In this document: one piece after another, positions 8,887-14,749 of the stretch
Layout: each line of letters starts with the position of its first letter
How positions within the stretch are numbered: position 1 is the first letter of the stretch
Origin: Mucilaginibacter lacusdianchii
GTDB taxonomy: Bacteria; Bacteroidota; Bacteroidia; Sphingobacteriales; Sphingobacteriaceae
Length of the DNA stretch: 64,000 nucleotides
Assembly (NCBI RefSeq): GCF_009770985.1
Contig: NZ_WSRW01000001.1
Location: forward strand, 1,364,001-1,428,000
Direction of reading: 5' to 3'
The notes under the pieces: model-generated
Seen by the model: the letters and a program-made list of their open reading frames with translations, nothing else
What the model was told of the DNA's origin: nothing
Databases searched by the model: none
Position numbers and translations under genes: made by a program

Positions 8887-9708
8887 ATGAAAAAATTGTT
8901 AACAGTAATTATCCTGTTTTTTTTGGTGCAAAATGCAACAGCTCAAAAAAGTGAATTAAAACAGATTGCGGATAGTATCAAGGCGGAAGGAGAAATGCTT
9001 TATCGTTCTGAATGGGCGTCAGGACACAGTACGCAAATTTTCGCGTCCGGTTTTGGTGGTAAAAAGCTTCTTTCTGGTGGATATTTTTCTTATGAGACAA
9101 AAAAAGGAATAGCCACTGTCTTTTTTTCTAAAGATGAATATCCTGTAGTAATAGCGACAGTTAAATTTAATCATGGACTGGATTCATCTATATACAAAAT
9201 AGACACTACTACAAGAAAATTCACCGAAATTGAAAAAGACTTTTATACAATCCGGTCAAAAGCTGAACAAACTGTTTTGAACGACACGCTTTTTAAATTT
9301 TATCAAAATATCAGTCTAAACCTTGTTCCTGTTATAAGAAATGGTGCAAAAAAAGTCTATGTCATCACTGCGCAAACAGCACCGGATGAAGTTTTATTAG
9401 GAAATGATTACCTGATTATCTTTAATAAAGACAATAACATAATTAAAAAAACAAAGCTTCATAATAATCTTATTCCATTAGGAGCCGGTGGTAAAGAGGC
9501 GATAAAGGCATCCTCGCATCTGCATTTAGGTGAAACTAGCCCTTTTATTACTGCAACAGATATTTGTGCATTCAAATTATGGAAGCCTAGGACCACTTGG
9601 GTAATCAGTTTCATTGTTTCAACCGGGTATGTATCTGCATGGCACTTTCGCGATGAGTATTTAGAAATTCTGACCCAAGCCGAGTGGAAAAAAGTGATGA
9701 AGAACTAA
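8887..9708 (+). CDS. Secreted protein of unknown function
   Basis: 273 residues. The start MKKLLTVIILFFLVQNATAQ is a clear signal peptide ending in A-x-A-Q, so the product is exported. The remainder is soluble, beta-rich and rich in Lys, Thr and Phe; it has the motif SHLHLGETSPFITATDICAF near 210-230, and I see no catalytic signature. The local DNA is more AT-rich than the housekeeping genes in the window. I do not recognise the family. Confidence 0.75.
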   Translation: MKKLLTVIILFFLVQNATAQKSELKQIADSIKAEGEMLYRSEWASGHSTQIFASGFGGKKLLSGGYFSYETKKGIATVFFSKDEYPVVIATVKFNHGLDSSIYKIDTTTRKFTEIEKDFYTIRSKAEQTVLNDTLFKFYQNISLNLVPVIRNGAKKVYVITAQTAPDEVLLGNDYLIIFNKDNNIIKKTKLHNNLIPLGAGGKEAIKASSHLHLGETSPFITATDICAFKLWKPRTTWVISFIVSTGYVSAWHFRDEYLEILTQAEWKKVMKN

Positions 9709-9990
9709 TGATATAAAAGTTTTTACGCCTTTTAAATGCAGAATACAAAAGTTTTGCCTTATACAAAGTCAAAGTGATCAAGGTAGCCGTTTGTACTTGT
9801 ACGGCGCCGCCTTGGCATATCAAATGTCACCTTAGTTTCTTAAGGTAAAGCCCAGTTTCCATCATGTTTTTAATAAACTAACAAAACCGTGGTTAACCAT
9901 ACATTCTAACAAAGCCGACAGCCTTATTGGGCTTTGCTGTTGAATATCTGAGCTATAAAAATTCTTTTTTACTGAATAAATTGATTTTTA

Positions 9991-9998
9991 TATCTTTG
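9991..9998 (+). promoter_or_regulatory. Candidate -10 element (TAnnTTTG) of rtcB-prfH
   Basis: TATCTTTG fits the Bacteroidetes sigma-A -10 consensus TAnnTTTG exactly. Transcription from about 10003-10006 would give a leader of roughly 335-340 nt before rtcB. No clear -33 TTG element at ideal spacing is visible. Confidence 0.5.
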
Positions 9999-10040
9999 CA
10001 GCAATTCCTGATTTGTTAACCCATTAAATATCAAGGAATC

Positions 10041-10085
10041 ATGACTGAACGTATTCACATATCGCCCCTTTCGCTCATTGCCTAA
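10041..10085 (+). CDS. Short leader ORF, 14 codons (possible leader peptide)
   Basis: ATG at 10041 is preceded by an AAGGA Shine-Dalgarno-like sequence at 10033-10037 and encodes MTERIHISPLSLIA before a TAA. The same frame stays open past that stop for 30 more codons with a hydrophobic run (ILFLFIGNMLMPVALC) up to TAG at 10176. So it is either a regulatory leader peptide or the remains of a 46-codon membrane protein broken by a nonsense change. Confidence 0.3.
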   Translation: MTERIHISPLSLIA

Positions 10086-10268
10086 CTGGCAGGCAGCATT
10101 CTGTTTTTATTTATTGGAAACATGTTAATGCCTGTTGCTTTATGCAACGGATATCTATTGCTTTTGCCTGCTTGGTAGTTTGGTAGCCTGATAGCACCAT
10201 GAAAGGGTATATCCCATCTCCGGGATGAATTAAAGCTCGATTTTTAATTCCATTATTTTAAAAACGCA

Positions 10269-10387
10269 CAACCTGCAAGTGTGCCTGAATAGCCATGCCA
10301 TTTCTTAACGTAAATGCGGCGCAGGTTGCACTAAAGGATGTATGAAAACAATAGCCGAAGGTTGTAAGCTACAGCTGATTCTTCGGC
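10269..10387 (+). promoter_or_regulatory. Mutually exclusive stems at the rtcB start (possible attenuator)
   Basis: CAACCTGC (10269-10276) can pair with GCAGGTTG (10321-10328), just upstream of the AAAGGA site at 10333-10338. The overlapping ACAACCT (10268-10274) can instead pair with AGGTTGT (10359-10365), which would break a third stem, GCCGAAG (10354-10360) with CTTCGGC (10381-10387). Stems of 7-8 bp can arise by chance in a leader this long, so this is a hypothesis. Confidence 0.3.
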
Positions 10388-11808
10388 ATAAAACAAAACA
10401 CCCGCACATGGGCAATTTAAAAACCAAAGATTTAACTAAAATAGGTTATACCGATAACCAGCTTCGCAGCTTGGTGGTAGGTATAGCTGCCAAAAATTTT
10501 AAGCATCATACAAATGATCAACTGCTTAGCCTGCTGGCCGACATTCTGCAGCAGCCGGAGCAGTATCTGAACGATGCCATAACCGGCAAAATAGCCGAAA
10601 AAATAATTGGCAAACCTGCCGAAACACCATTTAGCGTTTATGAATTACGCAATGAGCCATTGCCATACAAAACCTATGGCAGGCAACATATAGAAGCGGC
10701 AGCCCATTCGCAAATGGAACTGGCCATGCAACTGCCTGTAAGCGTTCAAGGCGCACTAATGCCCGATGCCCATATGGGCTTCGGCCTGCCTATTGGCGGT
10801 GTACTGGCTACCGATAATGCCGTTATACCCTACGCTGTTGGTATGGACATTGGCTGCCGTATGGCGCTATCTATTATTGATGAAAGCGATAGCTTTTTTA
10901 ACCGGTATGCTTATCAGGCAAAACAAGCATTGAAAGATCATACTCATTTTGGTATGGAAGGCGGTTTAGACATAAGGCAGGAGCATGAGGTACTGGATAG
11001 CCCGGTATTTCGAGAGTTGTCTTTTTTGCGACCGCTGCACGGCAAAGCTGTAAGGCAATTAGGCACATCCGGTAACGGCAACCACTTTGTAGAGTTTGGT
11101 ACTATTGAGCTTGCCGAAAATAATGTACTGGGTTTGCCGGCCAAAAAGTATGTGGCCCTGCTGTCGCATTCAGGTAGCCGGGGTTTAGGCGCAGCTATTG
11201 CCAAGCACTACACCCAGCTGGCCATGAACACCTGCAAACTACCCCGCCATGCCCAACCGCTGGCTTGGCTGGATATGAATACCGAAGCCGGCCAGGAATA
11301 CTGGCTGGCCATGACATTGGCCGGCGATTACGCCCGCGCCTGCCATGAGCACATCCATGCCAATCTACTTAAAGCCTTAGGACTAAATGCAGTTTGCGTG
11401 ATTGAAAATCACCACAATTTTGCCTGGAAAGATCAACTAGCCAACGGTAACGAAGTGATTGTACACCGCAAAGGTGCTACACCTGCGCATGCAGGCGAGC
11501 TAGGTATTATTCCCGGCAGCATGACCACGCCAGCCTATCTCGTTGCCGGTAAGGGCGCTATTGATGCCCTTTATTCTGCATCACATGGTGCCGGTAGGAC
11601 TATGAGCCGCCAAAAGGCAAAAGACAGCATGACTGTATCGGGCATGAAAAAGCTGCTATCCAGCGCTGATGTAACGCTGATAGGCGGTAGTGTGGAAGAG
11701 AATCCGCAGGCTTATAAAAACATTGATAAAGTAATGGGCGCTCAACACGCTTTAGTAGACGTACAGGGTAGGTTTATGCCCAAAATAGTAAGAATGAGCA
11801 AAGAATAA
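10342..11808 (+). CDS. rtcB: RtcB-type RNA ligase (3'-phosphate to 5'-OH)
   Basis: 488 residues. RtcB joins RNA 3'-phosphate or 2',3'-cyclic phosphate ends to 5'-OH ends using GTP and Mn2+. All core motifs are present: [21 protein letters not shown] with the metal-binding Asp169 and Cys172, [31 protein letters not shown] and [12 protein letters not shown], where His415 is the guanylylated residue. ATG 10342 has an AAAGGA site 3 nt away, but the first 22 residues are not RtcB-like and a second ATG at 10408 begins the family-like [18 protein letters not shown], so the shorter form is possible. The next gene, prfH, starts 5 nt after the stop, which marks this as the RtcB2 type linked to release factor H. 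Confidence 0.95.
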   Translation: MKTIAEGCKLQLILRHKTKHPHMGNLKTKDLTKIGYTDNQLRSLVVGIAAKNFKHHTNDQLLSLLADILQQPEQYLNDAITGKIAEKIIGKPAETPFSVYELRNEPLPYKTYGRQHIEAAAHSQMELAMQLPVSVQGALMPDAHMGFGLPIGGVLATDNAVIPYAVGMDIGCRMALSIIDESDSFFNRYAYQAKQALKDHTHFGMEGGLDIRQEHEVLDSPVFRELSFLRPLHGKAVRQLGTSGNGNHFVEFGTIELAENNVLGLPAKKYVALLSHSGSRGLGAAIAKHYTQLAMNTCKLPRHAQPLAWLDMNTEAGQEYWLAMTLAGDYARACHEHIHANLLKALGLNAVCVIENHHNFAWKDQLANGNEVIVHRKGATPAHAGELGIIPGSMTTPAYLVAGKGAIDALYSASHGAGRTMSRQKAKDSMTVSGMKKLLSSADVTLIGGSVEENPQAYKNIDKVMGAQHALVDVQGRFMPKIVRMSKE

Positions 11809-11813
11809 CCGTA

Positions 11814-12428
11814 ATGAAAAAAGTAGTTATACAAATAACCTCAGGTAAAGGCCCGGCAGAATGCTGCCGGGTTGTAGCCCAAGTACAACAGCTAATGCTT
11901 AAACAGGCACTGCAGCAAAATATTAAAACAGAAACGCTAGACATTGTTGAGGCCGATACAAAAGATACTTTACGATCTGCCACCTTCACTGCTGAGGGTG
12001 GGAATTTGAATGCCTTCATTGAAGAGTGGCAGGGCACAGTACAGTGGGTGTCGCCAAGTCCCTACCGTAAAGCTCATAAACGCAAAAATTGGTTTGTAGG
12101 TGTTGCTGTGCTCAATATTAAGGAACTGCCTGTTTGGAATGCAGCCGATATCCGGCTGGAAACCTGCCGCGCTTCCGGGCCGGGCGGGCAAAATGTAAAC
12201 AAGGTAGAAACCGCCGTACGTGGCATACACCTACCATCGGGCTTACAGGTATTGGCTATGGACAGCCGCTCGCAGCTCGAAAACAAAAAATTATGCATTG
12301 AGCGTTTGCAGGCTAAAGTGCAGGCCTTGCAAATGGCACATTTAACGGAGCAACAACAGCAACAATGGCTCAATCATCACGTATTAGAGCGGGGTAACGC
12401 TGTGAAAGTGATCAAAGAGCAACTATAA
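11814..12428 (+). CDS. prfH: Peptide chain release factor H (stalled-ribosome rescue)
   Basis: 204 residues, shorter than RF1/RF2 (about 360) because the stop-codon recognition domain is absent. The catalytic loop [19 protein letters not shown] carries the universal GGQ (Gly124-Gly125-Gln126), followed by [18 protein letters not shown] as in class I factors. PrfH is known to hydrolyse peptidyl-tRNA on ribosomes whose 16S decoding centre has been cut, so that the partner RtcB2 can re-ligate the rRNA. The 5-nt gap to rtcB indicates translational coupling. No T-rich terminator follows; an 11-bp stem-loop lies 75 nt downstream. Confidence 0.94.
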   Translation: MKKVVIQITSGKGPAECCRVVAQVQQLMLKQALQQNIKTETLDIVEADTKDTLRSATFTAEGGNLNAFIEEWQGTVQWVSPSPYRKAHKRKNWFVGVAVLNIKELPVWNAADIRLETCRASGPGGQNVNKVETAVRGIHLPSGLQVLAMDSRSQLENKKLCIERLQAKVQALQMAHLTEQQQQQWLNHHVLERGNAVKVIKEQL

Positions 12429-12501
12429 ACCAGCAGGCATTCTTCTAATCAAATTTAGGTTTACATCAATGTGTTCGGTTAATTAAAATAGATAACCACT
12501 T

Positions 12502-12538
12502 TACAGATACGGTAGTTAATACTAGTGCCGTATCTGTA
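12502..12538. other. 11-bp perfect stem-loop without T-run
   Basis: TACAGATACGG (12502-12512) and CCGTATCTGTA (12528-12538) are exact reverse complements, with a nested TAGT/ACTA in the loop. It is not followed by a T-run on either strand, so it may be an RNA stabiliser at the prfH 3' end or an operator before the RNA ligase promoter. Confidence 0.45.
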
Positions 12539-12604
12539 TGCAAGTGGTAAGATAAGCCTGTTACCAGCCAACAGGCTTTCAAATATAATTGCCCCCAAAA
12601 TTTG

Positions 12605-12612
12605 TACATTTG
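12605..12612 (+). promoter_or_regulatory. Candidate -10 element of the RNA ligase/HD-Pnk unit
   Basis: TACATTTG matches TAnnTTTG. It lies about 130 nt before the chosen ligase start and suggests the ligase and HD-Pnk have their own promoter in addition to any readthrough from prfH. Confidence 0.5.
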
Positions 12613-12738
12613 CATTATTAAAACTCTTTAAAGTCTTGCGTCATGTAATTGCTGTCACATACTAAATGTTAGTGATCTTCTCCGCCCCAAATGGAGAGGA
12701 AAAGCAATTCTTATTTCTATTTATTTAATGACGACAAC

Positions 12739-13446
12739 ATGGCTATTTCACAAAAATATGGTCGTACGTATCATTATCCGTTTTCGCCGGGTACTACCAG
12801 CGACGATAGGATACAGCACGACTATTGGGAGCATCTGCAAAAAATCCCTACCCTTATACACACCGAGAAGTTAGACGGCGAAAATAACTGTCTGAACCAG
12901 TACGGCGTATTTGCCCGTTCGCATGCGGCGCCTACTACCTCGCCATGGACGGAAAGTTTGCGCCGCTTTTGGCAACTGGTTAAGCATGATTTAGGTTCGC
13001 TGGAAATATTTTTGGAGAACCTGTATGCGGTGCATTCTATCGAATACCGCAAACTGGAAAATCACTTTTATGTATTTGCCGTTCGTGAGCATGACCGCTG
13101 GTTAAGCTGGGAAGAAACGCAATTTTATGCGAACTTGCTTGATTTGCCTACTGTGCCGGTTTTAGGTATGGTAGCGCCTCCTGCTGATCGCTTAACATTT
13201 GAACAGGATGCACAAAAAATAGTATCAGGCCGAGGTTTGCTGGATCCTTACGATGCTTTTAGCGGTGAGCCGGTAACAATGGAAGGCATTGTTAGCCGGA
13301 ATGCAGAGAGTTATACAACAGATACTTTTTCTCAAAACGTGTTTAAATACGTACGCAAAGGACATGTAAAAACGGATGAGCACTGGACACGAAACTGGCG
13401 CAGGAATAAGCTTAAAGATGAAGGAGGCGCGTATGTGGCAAATTAG
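12739..13446 (+). CDS. ATP-dependent RNA ligase family protein
   Basis: 235 residues from ATG 12739; an upstream in-frame ATG at 12691 would add 16 residues of no obvious function. It carries the nucleotidyltransferase motifs of covalent ligases: motif I EKLDGENN with the AMP-accepting Lys44, motif III-like NHFYVFAVREH, motif IV MEGIVSR and motif V VFKYVRKGHVK. This is the fold of Rnl-type ligases that seal 3'-OH to 5'-phosphate RNA ends through ligase-AMP and RNA-adenylate. At about 235 residues it is compact, with only a short C-terminal extension (EHWTRNWRRNKL). Its stop lies 14 nt inside the next gene, HD-Pnk, which makes exactly the ends this enzyme needs. Confidence 0.88.
   Translation: MAISQKYGRTYHYPFSPGTTSDDRIQHDYWEHLQKIPTLIHTEKLDGENNCLNQYGVFARSHAAPTTSPWTESLRRFWQLVKHDLGSLEIFLENLYAVHSIEYRKLENHFYVFAVREHDRWLSWEETQFYANLLDLPTVPVLGMVAPPADRLTFEQDAQKIVSGRGLLDPYDAFSGEPVTMEGIVSRNAESYTTDTFSQNVFKYVRKGHVKTDEHWTRNWRRNKLKDEGGAYVAN
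13421..13427 (+). promoter_or_regulatory. Strong Shine-Dalgarno AAGGAGG for HD-Pnk
   Basis: AAGGAGG ends 5 nt before ATG 13433 and lies inside the 3' end of the ligase gene. A perfect Shine-Dalgarno is unusual in this phylum. It decides the HD-Pnk start over the upstream in-frame ATG at 13376. Confidence 0.75.
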
Positions 13447-14539
13447 TGAGCATAAAGACTGGACTTATTTAGAAAAGCAATTTGACTGGGTAAAGCGGAT
13501 GAGTACCGTACCGCAAGACCCGATGTACCATGCCGAAGGTAATGTGGCCATACACACCCAAATGGTATTAGATGCTTTAGTTAAACAGCCTGCTTATCAA
13601 AGGTTGCTTCCCCAGGAACAAGAAATAGTGTGGGCCGCTGCCTTACTGCATGATGTAGAAAAGCACAGCACAACCGTAATTGAAGCAGACGGACGCGTTA
13701 CCTCAAACGGGCATGCTAAAAAAGGGGCGTTAAAAGCCCGGCAGTTGTTGTATCGTGATATTCCTGCGCCATTTTTTATACGCGAGCAAATTGTTGGTTT
13801 GGTGCGTTATCATGGCTTACCATTGTGGCTATTTGAAAAGCCCGATCCGGCAAAGGCCGCTATCATGGCAAGTATGGAGGTAAATACTGCCTGGCTGGCA
13901 CTGCTGGCCAGAGCTGATGTGCTGGGCCGCGTGTGTGCCGACCAAGAGGAAATTTTGTACAAAATTGAATGTTTTGAGGCCTTATGCCAGGAACAGCAAT
14001 GCTGGGGCATTGTCCGAAACTTTGCGACCGACGCCGCCAAAATGTACTACATACAGCATGAAGAAGCCTATGCTGACTATGTGCCGTTTGAAGAGCCTAC
14101 AGGCGAAGTAATACTGATGAGCGGTTTGCCAGGTGCCGGAAAAGATAATTATGTTTGGCAGCATTACCGTGATTTACCAGTGGTGTCATTAGATGACATC
14201 AGGGTGCAAAAAGGAATATCTCCAGCAGACAAATTGGGCAATGGACGTGTTATTCAGGCAGCTAAAGAGTTGGCTAAAGTTTATCTGCGTAAAAAGCAAT
14301 CCTTTGTTTGGAATGCCACCAATGTTACCCGGCAAATGCGCATGCAGTTGATTGATTTGTTCTTGACTTATAAAATGAAGGTGAAGATTATTTATGTAGA
14401 GGTGCCGTATGCGCAACTGCATGCTCAGAACATCAGCCGAGAGAGTGTTGTTCCAGAGATTGCCGTAGAAAAAATGATTGATAAGTTGGAGATACCTGCG
14501 CAATGGGAAGCACATAAAGTACACTTAGAAATTTCTTAG
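13433..14539 (+). CDS. HD-Pnk: HD phosphoesterase / polynucleotide 5'-kinase
   Basis: 368 residues, overlapping the ligase gene by 14 nt. The N-terminal half is an HD phosphohydrolase with His41, the HD pair His73-Asp74 (AALLHDVEKHS), His94 (SNGHAKKG) and His127 (VRYHGLP). The C-terminal third is a P-loop kinase: VILMSGLPGAGKDNY (231-238 P-loop, with Asp where many P-loops have Ser/Thr), VVSLDDIRV (catalytic Asp pair 254-255) and FVWNATNVTRQMRMQLI. This is the layout of the HD-Pnk family described from Runella slithyformis, which converts 2',3'-cyclic or 3'-phosphate and 5'-OH ends into 3'-OH and 5'-phosphate. With the adjacent ligase it forms a heal-and-seal pair. A bidirectional terminator follows. 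Confidence 0.92.
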   Translation: MWQISEHKDWTYLEKQFDWVKRMSTVPQDPMYHAEGNVAIHTQMVLDALVKQPAYQRLLPQEQEIVWAAALLHDVEKHSTTVIEADGRVTSNGHAKKGALKARQLLYRDIPAPFFIREQIVGLVRYHGLPLWLFEKPDPAKAAIMASMEVNTAWLALLARADVLGRVCADQEEILYKIECFEALCQEQQCWGIVRNFATDAAKMYYIQHEEAYADYVPFEEPTGEVILMSGLPGAGKDNYVWQHYRDLPVVSLDDIRVQKGISPADKLGNGRVIQAAKELAKVYLRKKQSFVWNATNVTRQMRMQLIDLFLTYKMKVKIIYVEVPYAQLHAQNISRESVVPEIAVEKMIDKLEIPAQWEAHKVHLEIS

Positions 14540-14634
14540 AGCGATTAGTATTTGAAATAACTAATTAAATCAAGTATAAGTTCATCTTCAGGCTTGTTTT
14601 GTATAAGTGGGTAAGTTAGCTACATCCAATTAAA

Positions 14635-14671
14635 TTGAAATAGGCGCTCGTTAAATGAGCGCCTATTTCAA
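14635..14671. terminator. Bidirectional intrinsic terminator
   Basis: TTGAAATAGGCGCTC and GAGCGCCTATTTCAA form a perfect 15-bp stem around a 7-nt loop, with A/T tracts on both sides. It separates the converging HD-Pnk and AsmA-like genes. Confidence 0.8.
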
Positions 14672-14749
14672 AATTCATAGCATTTTCGCAACATCGGTTT
14701 TGGAAAATCTACGTCGGTCTCCTGATCCTGCGGCGCTAAAAGACTTATA

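Larger units (their letters stand above)
9709..10341. other. Long non-coding leader region before rtcB
   Basis: More than 600 bases without a normal gene. A weak stem (ACAAAGCC with GGCTTTG, about 9908-9936) may terminate the preceding gene. From 9991 the region looks like an rtcB leader: a -10 element, a 14-codon ORF and inverted repeats close to the rtcB start, described separately. Confidence 0.5.

Noticed and set aside
11774..12037. Leftward ORF opposite rtcB/prfH
   Set aside because: Shadow of the strongly coding opposite strand.
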